The notes under the pieces were generated by a model. The model saw only the letters and a program-made list of their open reading frames with translations, ran no database searches and was not told where the DNA came from. Positions 10,931-22,100 of a DNA stretch of 31,404 bases are shown in pieces. This DNA comes from Halocafeteria seosinensis (Eukaryota > Sar > Bigyra > Bicosoecida): the NCBI GenBank assembly GCA_001687465.1, contig LVLI01001150.1, forward strand, positions 1 to 31,404. Direction: 5' to 3'. Numbering within the stretch: the stretch's first letter is position 1; every line of letters starts with the position of its first letter. The position numbers were made by a program, and so were the translations under genes.

Positions 10931-11188
10931 TGTCCTGTCACATCGACGTACAGTGTGCTCGTGTGTATTGGTGGTATTGTGTGCCCGTTGGGCCCTTTAC
11001 AATTGAAGTTAAGTACACACACTCTGCATGACTACAGTGTGTGTTGTACAATGTTGATGACCGAAACATAACAGCGACGAAGTGCGTGTAAACAAGGTAT
11101 TCTTCAGAAGCACCGGCAAACTAGGCATAGGAACAAGAGCAAGATACAGAAAAGCGTGGGCGATTCTAAAGCTGGTACAATAACCATG

Positions 11189-11597
11189 GTACCACCCACA
11201 AAGCGTAGATCATCGTTGACCACGACGCTGATATTAATTGGGGCTGGCTCCATTGCTTCCGGTCCTCGCTTGACAACTGCTTCTGATCCTACTCAAGAGC
11301 AACTGGACTTTCCCAAACCTGTCTCTCATTCGGGCATACTTGTGTATGGATTCCCTACACTTCTTCGGAGAATGGCCTACAAGTAGTAAGTGAGCCAGAA
11401 TGTAGGCTGGTCTGCTCTGCTCATCTTCATTTCATCCGGTTCGCAGCAAACGGCAACCCAACCGTATCCAACTTTCTCCAGTGCTAATTAACTCGTTGTG
11501 GCGAGGAAACGAGGCCCACAGCTTGGACACTTGTGCATGCTGCATACACGTACTTGGAGGAAATACATGTAGCCACCAAAATGCAAACAGGATTTGA
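11189..11597 (+). pseudogene. GLUG-family copy A: orphan 5' end
   Basis: Codon-by-codon similarity to the first exon of copy C (29340) starts at the shared context ccATGG and runs through the hydrophobic segment and a TQEQLDFPK-like stretch. Exon 1 (11189-11385) ends at a GTAAGT donor aligned with that of copy C. The 61-nt intron (11386-11446) ends TTCGCAG, as in copy C. Exon 2 resumes in the same frame (KRQPNRI beside KRKNNRI) but loses similarity after about 35 codons and stops at 11597. The conceptual product is 115 residues with no GLUG domain. It is either a truncated duplicate or a small secreted derivative; truncation is more likely. Confidence 0.6.
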
Positions 11598-13941
11598 AAA
11601 GCACAATCCCAAATTTGAGCTAGAAAGAAAGTGGAGATGAATTTGAGGAATATTCCGCCCGGTTCTCTTTTTATCCGACGACATGCAATGGATGAACATC
11701 AGCAAAAAGGCCATCAACAATGTCCTTGAAAGTTTGATCCAAAACGGGCGCGAATCAATGATTAATGTCATGGTTTCAGCTCAGAGATATGCCGACTTAA
11801 ACCCAAGCACCAGAGCCAATCATTGTTACTATTGTTTGAGACCCACCGGATATAAAACGTGTTTGGGAGGAACAAAATACCGGCGTGGATCGAAAAATCC
11901 TTGAAAAGCTGTCCAACAGCATACGTTTGAAAAATATGACTATTTAGCGGTAGATCGCACACGTAACAAAACAGAACGGCTTCGAGACAGTTACCGAGAG
12001 GCTATTAAATTAATGGTGGAAAAGAATCTGTGGTTCTCAAACCCAATTGTCAATCGAATAAATCGACGGACGAATAAAGCAAACCCAAAAAGCGAAAGGC
12101 TAAGATTAAGTTAATCCATCCGGCGACATCCCAAAAAGCGAGGCAAGAATCTTGCCGCAAGATGGTGGCTAACTTTCAGACCGGTGGCAAGAAATTTTCT
12201 GCACCTGTGTGGTAGGTTTTGGCAAAGACGATACCGGTGGCAAAGGTAAATCGGCGATCCATCCATAGGTTATCGCTGGCATGATTTTTGATGGCGACGG
12301 TATATTAAAGAAACGTCTGGCCTATAGAGTATATGTCCACCGACACATCCATGTATGACTGTCGGTCGGCATGGAGATTCCTGAGCCTCGGCCTGTCGAT
12401 GGTGGCGTAGGCTGCTGGGGAGCGAGTGAATATTAATGGCCTCAAGACGAGAAAAGCTGCTAGCAAAGCAGTGTCAAATATGCTTCTCGCTCGCGGGCTT
12501 GCTGTAGCTTAGAAGCAGATGATACAGTGTACCTGGTACGCAACCCAAGCAATTCACATTTGTCGAGTTTGTTCGACCCTGGGTGCCCCTTAATTGAAAA
12601 CAAGACAATCAATGTGCAAGATAAACGAGGCAAACAGCGCTTCTTCATATTGGGTGGAAGCTGCTGCAAGAGATTAGGGTGTTGTATCACCGGGGGCTGT
12701 GCCCTATTAGCTGGCTGGCTTACCGGAGTATTTGAGTTAGTAACTGCAGAATTGGTAAACTACGAACAGGCTCTTTCTATTAAGATATCACGGGTTGATA
12801 CTCCGGAAACGGCACTCGAGACATGAGCCTACCCTGTTTGAGGTCACCGAAAGGGCAGACGAAATTCCGGTGCAGTCTGTTTTGTAATAACGGTAGCCAA
12901 GGTTACAACGCAGGAAGAACGAGAACTTCAGCGTGACACATGGCTGCGGGATATGTAACAGGTGTGTCCAGTGTTTCATTAGAGCTGAAGAATAGAATAT
13001 AGCATATGATATACTTGAGGAGCTGATTAAGGCAGCTGTGAAAGCGACTCAAATGAAACAGAGAAGGCGGCTGAGCCGCTGAGGTGGATCTCGACCTGCG
13101 AGACCTTATGTGCTAGCTAAGGAAGGGAAGTGTGGGCGAAAGCGAAAGCCGAACACTGTAAATCCTTTCTCGTTTTGGGCAGTAGTTTGATGGAAGACTG
13201 CTGCATTCCTTGAAGTTGCTTCTTGGTAGGCTGAGGATGAGCCTGTTTTATGGAGGAAGACGCCCAATATAACACTTTTTAAGGGCTCCATATCGGTATC
13301 GACAATGACTCACGCGTGTCTGCAACCCGGAGAAACACTTGGGATACTTCGGAGAGCTCTCAACATGCTATTATAGACCTGGAAAGAACAATTCTCAAGA
13401 AGAGTGCCAAATTGGGGTGCGATGAACGCGATGCCCAGATTTGGAGCTGCGATGGGCTCGATTTTCGACTAAATAGGGTGCAATGCGTGCGCATCGAGCT
13501 TTGCGCATCGCGCTTGTACCCCTTGCGCAAAAAGGCCATTCTCATGCAGAAAAGTGTATCATACTCTCTCCTGTTACGTTATTGTCAATAAAAATAGAAT
13601 GCAAGCTACTAAAATGCATTTGGGATGCGATTCGTGAGGTTACCCCGGGATACAATCGGAGAGCATCCCGGGACTTACTTGTCCCTCACACTTCTGAACT
13701 GGGCTTGCCTAAGGACGCGAGCCTGCAGGCCCTGCCTATATTTTCCGCTCGTGCTCTGTAGCGCTTCCTGGACACTATGCACGAGTTGCATACAGTACAG
13801 TCTTGAAAATAGAACCATAAAGTGGCTAAAATGCTCGTTAAGCAACCAAAGTATTCCTCTGAAGCCATAGGGAACCAAGGTATCGGACAGCTAGACAAAA
13901 AGTCCCAGTAGCGCGGAACAGTAGCCTAAAGCTGTAATACT
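11598..13941. other. Intergenic or degraded DNA, no gene recognised
   Basis: This 2.3-kb stretch has only short frames. The largest (12527-12826, plus, 99 codons) has a Cys/Gly-rich hydrophobic middle but no known family. ACCGGTGGCAA occurs at about 12180 and 12233. A stem-loop lies at 13644-13672. It could be the decayed body of GLUG copy A or old transposon DNA, but I found no aligned words to prove either. Confidence 0.5.
13644..13672. repeat. Inverted repeat CCCGGGAT / ATCCCGGG
   Basis: Two perfect 8-bp arms, each containing a CCCGGG palindrome, are separated by 13 bp, about 270 bp upstream of GLUG copy B. The function is unknown. Confidence 0.7.
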
Positions 13942-16670
13942 CTGACACGACCCACAAAGCGGATATCATCTTCGATCACCATGCGATGGGTGATGACGTT
14001 GACAGGAATTGCTTTTATTGCTGTCAGTCCTCTTTTGATATCCGACAATGAGCACAAGCAGGTGGGAGGTCCCAACCCCAATCCCAGTGAGCAATTCGCA
14101 CCGGTAGTGCATCGCGTACCATGGGTATTCTCTGCTCAGTGTGATACTCCCCTGGTGTATGGGTCTCGTCAGAGGGTGCGTCGCTTCGCATGCTCTGCTC
14201 GTCTCTTCTCGTCGCTTTATTCGATCTGCAGTAAAACGAAAACCAACATTGTCGATTGTCCGGTCCAGTTTAGCTCGTTATTTCGAGGAGAACAGGGACA
14301 ACACATGAAAACTTGGGACTATTGCTTACTTGTAAGAAGGATGGATTCCCTAGATATAACTCTCCTGAAAGATCCAGCTGCAATGAAGTATCTTGTCGCG
14401 ATTAGCGTCGTACGGAAAAGTAGTGGCGAAAACCGTATGGAATTCTTCAGTCACTGGTTGCCAACACCGGAGACGAATGTACACCTCCAAGTGAAGAATG
14501 ATTTTTATCCCAGGTTTCATTGGACAACGACCGACTCTGTTCATTGGAGGAGCAAGCTGGTTTACAGCGGACGAGCAGGTACTGCGTTTACGACTGCCAG
14601 CACCATAGCGATCGATACGGGCCCACTCCGTAGTGTCCGACAGATATTTCCCTTCTCTGAGCACATGGTACACCTTGGATTCCTCTTCTTAACTGTCTCA
14701 AAGGAGAAATTACTGCTTGTTTTATTCACCTTGCTGATCGCATCAGTCCAGATTTTACAATCATTGAGTTGGAAGTTTACAACTCCAGGAGAAGATTTTT
14801 CGGCAGTTTCCAGCAACCCATTGGAAAAAGCTTCTCGCTTGAGCTATAAACTTCCAATCGAGACACTGACGTGGCCGGCCCGTAAGATGAGAATAAAATT
14901 GCTAGCGCATGGAACAGACTTTAAAGCAGTGCAGAGTACGAGTACTTTGTCACCAACGACGGTTATGTTCGCGTCATTGTTGGTCGGTTGCATTCTCTCG
15001 GACGAGGCAGCAGCAACAGATTTACGACCTGCAATTCTAAATGGTGACGAATCCTGCTTCCATTACAATGCGGTTCAACACCAGTTTGAAATGAAGTGTA
15101 GTGTGTTGGCTTGGGATAATCATGGCTATACGAATCAAGAATACATCTCGTTGGATGCGAACGAGACATTTGACGGTGGTCGGCAGAACGGGAACTTCAT
15201 AGATCTGAACGGAATGACAGATTTCCAAGGATTGTTTACGATACTGGGTACTGTTGTATCATTTGATCAAGCTCCGTGGATTCGGAATCTTGATGTTAGG
15301 AATGGCGAAACTGCATCTAAAGGTGGATTTATTGTCCAACAAGAGCAGAAATTCTTTATCATAGATACATGTAGTTCTTCAGGAGATATTGCTAGTACCT
15401 CAGGTGGTGGCATATGTGGTTGGCGAAGCGGTCTTGGTCATGGTCAAATCAAGATATCGAAGTCGTATTCGAAAGGGAGGATACTGGGAGGTGATGCTGG
15501 GGCTATTGTAGGAGCTCAAGTAGGATACAATCACGGGATCGCCAATATCACGGATTGTTATTCCACTGGGGCTATCGAAGGACGATGGGCAGGTGGTATT
15601 TGTGGGGATAATGCTGGTCAGACGAATGGTCAAGTGTATATAACTCGTTCCTATTCCACAGGAGATATCATTCCTGGTGCTGACAACAGTGGTGGTATAG
15701 TGAATGTTATAGTATGGGACAAATATCTGCAGATTATAGTGGAGGGATTAGTGGCCGTGGTACAGCAGCGAATGAGGGTGAAGTACATATCATAGATTGT
15801 TATACCCGAGGAGATATTGGTGGCACAGAAGCAGGAGGAATTACAGGACACAGGACAGGAGTTGATACAAGCGAAGCCACAGGTGATGTCTACATCACAA
15901 ATACATATGCATCAGGTTCAGTCACTGGGACGAATGCTGGTGGTATTATAGGATCTATATTAAGTGGAGCAAGTGGTACAATCCACGTGAAGTATTCGGT
16001 GTACAATGGGAATGGAGGAGCGGCGTCGATCGTAGGAGTGTATGATGGAAGTAGGCTCGTCGAGACAGACAATTCAGGTGATTTGGTCGATATACATGGA
16101 CAACTGTATCAACCGGGAGGGTGGTCTGAGGACGTATGGGCCTTAGATAGAGGAGAAAGTGACGACGAAGAGGAGAATCTGTTGCCGATTCTACGCTTTC
16201 AATTACCACCGTCATCCCCTACTCCTTCACCGATGTCGACGCCATCGGCGACAACGACAAGGTCGGGTACTCCTTCAAGCAGCTTTACCTCCTCTGCGAG
16301 TGCCACCCCATCGTCGTCGGCATCGTCGTCGTACAGCCAAACAAGGACTCCAACTGGAACGGCAAGCCCCACGACAACTTTGAAACCCACCCAAAGTTCC
16401 ACTCTCACGTCGACGACAACTAGGTCGCAGACTCCGTCAAGTACTGCAAGTGCTACACCAACGTGGACATCTACTAGCTCGGCCTCATCTTCTACTACTA
16501 GTTCTCCGACTATGACAGGAACGTCAGCGTCGAGCTTGACTCCAACACGAAGCTCCATGCCGACAGCTTCTGAAACAAATAGCGCTTCGGTTGCGGGTAA
16601 ACCAAACGAACATACTGACAAGGTCATTGTACTGCCTGCTGAAAGACCCAAGCGCACGGTAAAAGGCTGA
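13942..16670 (+). pseudogene. GLUG-repeat surface protein, copy B (frameshifted)
   Basis: The copy is full length relative to copy C: signal-like helix, second hydrophobic helix (LLLVLFTLLIASVQIL), third hydrophobic segment before DLRPAIL, Cys entry domain, GLUG repeats and a long Ser/Thr-rich stalk. Three lesions are visible. The ATG of copy C aligns with CTG at 13942, leaving ATG 13981 as the first start. The interval 14176-14231 matches the 56-nt intron of copy C in position and length but has donor GTGCGT and is open in frame. Near 15700 about 43 nt are missing next to an AATGTT word, which shifts the frame so the rest (15714-16670) continues in another frame. The fourth GLUG repeat is lost. 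Unless corrected, translation ends at 15795. Confidence 0.75.
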
Positions 16671-16835
16671 CGATGTTTGGCAAAGCAGTTCAAGGAATGG
16701 ATCAAGCAAAATGTTGAGGCGTAGCCCAGTATATTAATGAGTGATTTTTTTGCAGTAGCGGGACTCAAAAGCTTGGCAACCTTAATTTAGTATGTATCCA
16801 ACAGCAGTGTTGACTCTTATTTGATGCAATATGAT

Positions 16836-18172
16836 GGTGGATTCATTGTCCAACAAAAGCAGAAATTCTTTATGATAGATTGGTGTACGTCTTCAGGGGG
16901 TATTGCTGGTATTTTGGGTGGTGGTATACGTGGTTATCAATGTGGTCATGATAGTGGCCAAATCAAGATATCGAATTCGTATTCGACAGGAAACATTACC
17001 GGTGCCTCCTCGGGTGGTATTGCAGGCCCCAGAGTTGGAAACACGCACGGCATAGTCAATATCTCAAATTGCCACTCTAGCGGAAATATGGGTGGGGATT
17101 TTGCGGAAGGTATCTGTGGAGAAGGAGCTGCTCTCACAAATGGCCAGGTGTATATTTTCCAATCTTACCCTACCGGCAATATCATCGGAAGTGCAAAGGG
17201 TGGCATCGTTTCCAGCAACAGGTATTTTCACTTCTCTTATAACGCAAAGCTGGTGACACAAATGGGTTCGTGTACATCAAAGAATGTTATAGCACTGGCA
17301 AAATCTCGGCCGTCTTTAGTGAGGGAATTACTGGGAGAGCTACAGCATTAAGCCATGGTGAAGTGTACATTGTTGATTGCTATAGCCGTGGGAACATCAT
17401 TGGTTTCCGAGCAGGAGGTATTAGCGGGGGAAGTACAGGTGGCTTTGAGTCCAAACCAGGTGGAGTTTACATTAAGAACACTTACGCATCCGGCCATGTC
17501 TCTGGAACGGATGCTGGTGGAATTATTGGAAGCATAGGTACTACTGTTGATGCCGTTGTTCGCGTGACCTATTCCGTATACAACGGACCGTCGCTTGTGG
17601 GACGAGATGTTGGTAACAATCTGGCAAATCATACGGAAGGCAATTCTGGTGACCTATCAAGGATTCATGGAAGTCTGTATCACATAGAGGGGAAGATGGT
17701 ATGGTCCTGCGACACATGGGCTCTTGTTGGACGTTCAGGAGCTGATAATAGGCACAATCTCCCGATTCTACGATTCCAGAGGATTCCACTTTCGTCCACA
17801 TCGCCGAGCCCCACACCGGCAGCAATAGAGTCAGAGACGTTGCCTCCTCTCTTTACTCCTTCAGGGTTTTCAGAAGGCACCGCTACACCAACTTCGCATC
17901 AAGAGCAGAACGCCATACATTCCAGTGCTACCGCATCATTCACCGCTACGTCGGCCTGTTCCCCCAGTCCTATTCAGTCAAGAATGTTGGCCGCTCTCTG
18001 TACTCCTTCATCGATTTCAGAAGATACACCGACGGCAACTTCGAGCAGACAACAAAACGTCAATCAATTCGCGCAACCGCCTTTTTTCAGGAAGCGAGTT
18101 CCGCTGATACAATGCGTCAAAGGTTCCGTGAGGAATGTCTATAAGAGCCTGTCATTTGATAACCACCCCTGA
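16836..18172 (+). pseudogene. GLUG-repeat copy D, 5'-truncated and frameshifted
   Basis: Similarity to copies B and C begins abruptly at GGTGGATTC (16836), the middle of the entry domain, about 165 bp after the stop of copy B. There is no N-terminal helix or signal. Seven GLUG repeats can be traced. A 29-nt insertion near 17221-17249 relative to copy C throws the reading into a new frame, which continues from about 17252 to the stop at 18172 through a short Ser/Thr/Pro tail. Some core GG dipeptides are changed (AEGICG, SEGITG), a sign of relaxed constraint. It lies tandem to copy B and probably arose by local duplication. Confidence 0.75.
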
Positions 18173-18343
18173 CATGACGTGTCCAGTGCAATACATACAT
18201 TTAAGGTAGTCGATATTCGTTGCCACCTAAAGAGTAAGTGCTACTGCACACAACATATTTGGATGCGAAATGGTCTTCCGCCTAAGTAGAAATGAATGGT
18301 CTAGTATCCATGTATGAGTGAGTACCCGTACAAGCTACTGTAA

Positions 18344-18371
18344 ACACACACACACACACACACACACACAC
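18344..18371. repeat. (CA)n microsatellite
   Basis: An uninterrupted CA dinucleotide run of 28 bases. Confidence 0.97.
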
Positions 18372-18708
18372 TGTAAATGACGACGCTTTTGGGGGCAGTC
18401 TGACATGACGATTAATGTCAGCTAGGTCAGCAGACCTACTCCATAATTCGTGTCAACTATTTATAACAGCAGGATGAGACCCAAAGAAAGTAGATACACG
18501 CGAATTGCAAAGAATTCGGGCATCATCTAGCTAAATGTGTTCATGGTGTTAGTTCATCTGTGGACATACCGGTACTGTAGCACCAGCTCGTCTCTCGCGG
18601 AACTACAGGCACTGAAGGGAATGTATACTGATGTGTGAGGGAAGGATTGTGCTACTTATATTCCCTTTAGGAACCGAAATGTAAACCCATCTTCCTACGT
18701 GTCGCTCC

Positions 18709-18724
18709 ACTTAACGCGTTAAGT
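18709..18724. repeat. Perfect 16-bp palindrome
   Basis: ACTTAACGCGTTAAGT reads the same on both strands. It lies about 445 bp upstream of the LRR receptor start and is a candidate site for a dimeric DNA-binding protein. Confidence 0.8.
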
Positions 18725-19167
18725 TTCGTCGGAGATACCGTGTCCAAGTGAAATGGTCGCACCTCCCTATGGCTTCATTCTGTCCACCAGGTATGAAGCA
18801 GACGACTACAGGGCAATTCATGAAGTCGCTGTATTCTGGGAAAACGTATTGATAGTTTTTGATGAGCTGTATAGAGCGCATAGACCGGAACGGACCTCCA
18901 CGTCACACGTGACTCACCACCTTGGAGTGGACACCCCCCATTGCCAGTTGAATCCCATTAGATTGTATTGCTAGTGTAAATCCTGACAAGCAGAGCATTT
19001 TGGTTGTATGGTTCGCACAAGCGTGCGTACAAGTGGATTCCTCACCTGCCCGAACTGTTCCGAGTCCGACCGGTTCGGAACCCCCTCAGAAGCCATCCAA
19101 CAAGAAAAAATTAGTCAAAGTGTTCCCTTCGGGTTTTTTCCTAGTTTGCGGCCGTGGATTTTCGTAA

Positions 19168-22100
19168 ATGTGGTTCTGCAGTATCAAAATGATGGTGGAA
19201 GGCCTCTTGGTATGCTGGATGCTGCGAGTACTTCCTGGGATGGCTGCTACATCTCCCGTGGGGCAATTACGCCCAGAAGACTTTGGACGGTCGTCAGACC
19301 ACTTTCGCAACCGTGATAAACCGAGAGAAACTTTGGCCAAACTTGATCATTTACGTCGGAAGGAAATAATCTCGAAGGATCCTGAGCCGATATTTGACGA
19401 ACCAGAAACCTGCTGCACTATTGATTCCAGTTTCCAGTTAACTTCCTGCAGCTGCGATCTCAGTGGTTTCAAGACATTGTAAGTCAAGTACTAAGCGAGA
19501 AGTGGTCGGCGCATGCTTTGCATTCAATTTGACTTGCTGCAGTCGGCTGAACCACTTGAAACTGGCTAGTATGGATCCGGATGCTTTCCACAATGTCGTG
19601 TCTCCTGGAGGCATCGTTTCTCTGTAAGCTGTTGATCAAAGACAAGTTGTCTTTGTTTCTCTTCATAATCAAGATGTGTTGAAGACTTCGCAGCAATCTA
19701 AGTTCAAACTTCTTTCGAACATTTGAAGACCAATACGGAAGCCGCGTTCAGCTGGACCAATATTTGACTAACGTTAAACTGCTGTAAGCTCCAATCAAGA
19801 ATTATTAGGATCGGGAGGGTGTCATGGATGTTCTCGTTCACCGAAATACAGAGATCTGAGTGACAACCTTATGGATTTCGCTCCTGGGTCTTTGCCTACA
19901 TCGTTGGTGGTCGAAGAGCTGTAAGTACCATTCTGGCTGCCTTTGGTGTCAGAATCGAGTTTGAACTCGTAAGCCTTGCAGAAAATTGTCGGGAAACAAT
20001 GTAACTCAGCTTTTTGGAGACGATATAACTGGGCTTCCCGGGCTTACTTCGTTGTACGTCGATGCTTAGTCTCTCCAGGTAGCAATGCGATATGCTTGGC
20101 TTTGTTGCAGAGATTTATCAAAGAACCGTTTGAGAAGCGTCGTTCTTAGCGGGTTATCAACAGATGTAATGGCGTTGAAGTCGCTGTGCGTTACTATTTC
20201 TCGTTCAATTTAAATTTAAATATTATCTTAAGGGTTTAGTCACATCTGCAGAGACCTCTCGCGGAACTACTTGAAGGAACTACCTGCCCAGGTTTTCTCG
20301 GAAGCAGGATTGCTTCAGTCACTGTGAGTCGAGCTGAAGCGATGAGATATTGTAGAAACAAAAAACTTATATCATTCCCGCTCAGATACCTCGATCACAA
20401 TGGAGACATGGAGATCGAAATGGATACCTTTGCGAATCTCACTCAGTTGGAGAGCCTGTGCGTTGCCGTAGTGTCCTGCTTGTATTTTGTGTTTACGACA
20501 TGCGCTCGAACGACCGCAGCGATATAAGTCACTGCAACATTGATAGTCTTGCAAGTGGTTTCCTTTCTCGTGTGAACACCCTGAAGACACTGTACGTTTC
20601 CCTGTCAGAGTATCATTTCTCATCTCCAAGACAACGTTCTTGACATGATTGCAGCAATTTAAGGGGAAACAAGGTTTCCAAGCTAGATAACAGTCTCGAT
20701 GATTTCAACAGGTTGCAGTTCTTGTACGTTCGCTAGCACCTCTGCAACTCCCGCCACAGTGAGACTCTTATACACTCCACAGGGACTTACGTGAGAACGC
20801 ACTAGAGGAACTGGATGTGGGCACTGACGCGCTAGCTTCAGTAACTACCCTGCTTCTTGGAAGCAACCGTCTCAACACACTTACGAGCATGGATTTCTCG
20901 GTGCTGTCGGAACTGGTCACCTTGTACGTACTCTTCCGCTCCTGTCCGAGCGGCTAAATAATTTGCCTAACGCTTGCTGTCCCAGGGATATTTCTTCAAA
21001 TGGGGTAAATAACTTGCACGCTGGGAGCTCTGGTCTTCCTCGGAGTCTCGAAATAATGTGGGTGCGCCAGCTACATTAACAGACATTTGACGATGTGTTT
21101 CAGTACTTGTATCTGTAAACTTTCTCCAGGGACTTGAGCGGAAATTCTTTAAGCGCGATCAATGCGACTGAGTTTGAACAAATGGAAAATCTAACAATAT
21201 TGTAAGTACTCCAAGCTGCCGACTGCATCGTGCCCCGAACCTGATTCTCAAGCGCCCGCAGATTCGCCCAAAGCAACCCTTTCCTTGATCTCCATCGAAG
21301 CAACTTATCTAATCTTTGCAAACTAACAGTTGCGTGAGTAGCCGACTGACTTCAAAGCACCATGCTGTTGATGTTGAGGTGACGATCAAGATCGTACAGA
21401 AATCTAGGTGGTACGGGAGTAGATCACGGAGCTCTGCCGGATGGACTGTTTGCCTGTCTTGATATCCTTGAAGAGCTGTAAGCAACAAATTCCTTAGATG
21501 TCACAACAATGAAGTCTTGGAGCCCGTTCATCAATACAGTTACTTAAACTCAATAGGCCTCCTTTTGGACGCCAACACTGCTTCAGCTGTATTCGATCCG
21601 ATGGTTAGCCTCAGAATTTTGTATGTGTTGCTAGCCACACTACCCTCGGGGATATTGTTATTAAACACTCAAACATTGAGTTTACAGGGACTTAAGTGGC
21701 AATGCTATCGTCGGATTTAGCAATGACCTTTTCCGGTCGCTTGGGGACCTTCAAGTACTGTAAGTCCTCTCGGATCGACCCTCGAGTTACATACAACCAG
21801 GAGAAACGGTTTGCTTTCGGTGTATTCAGCGACATTTCCAACAATGAAGGGTTGGGAGATATCGACAGCTCTGAAACATTTCAGCAATTTACTGACATGA
21901 AAAGCCTGTAAGCATCGGAATATCTCACAGTTTCATATCCTCGAAATTTGCCCTCTCTCGCCACAGCTTCGTCGACAACATTGGCATGTCTTCGTTTCCT
22001 ACGGACTTTTTTGCAAGCCTAGGTAGCCTCCAAACATTGTAAGTATGCTCGTCGCTATATGCAGTAATAATTTCAGATGGGGAACATCGGTGGGTGCAGG

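Larger units (their letters stand above)
18173..19167. other. Intergenic, upstream of the LRR receptor
   Basis: It holds a CA microsatellite and a perfect 16-bp palindrome (18709-18724). The promoter of the LRR gene must lie here or nearby; TATTTATAAC near 18459 is TATA-like but far upstream. I see no gene. Confidence 0.55.

Noticed and set aside
12527-12826. 99-codon frame with a hydrophobic Cys/Gly-rich centre
   Set aside because: There is no family resemblance, no splice context and no neighbour support; chance is likely.
15714-16670. A separate gene starting at ATG 15714
   Set aside because: It continues GLUG repeats exactly where copy B shifts frame; its ATG lies within the repeat, and it lacks any signal sequence.
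16199-16768. Long minus-strand frame (189 codons) opposite the Ser/Thr stalk of copy B
   Set aside because: It is the antisense shadow of a low-complexity ACN/TCN codon tract; its Val/Asp/Gly repeats have no independent support.
17222-17249. A 28-nt GT...AG segment in copy D that could be a mini-intron
   Set aside because: Removing 28 nt gives TGG TGA and does not restore the GLUG frame; 29 nt would be needed. It is treated as a frameshifting insertion.
21478-21497. A 20-nt intron between LRR exons 15 and 16
   Set aside because: It would be in frame, but a 62-nt intron ending at 21539 fits the size of every other intron and gives a cleaner repeat start (LYLNSIGLLLD).
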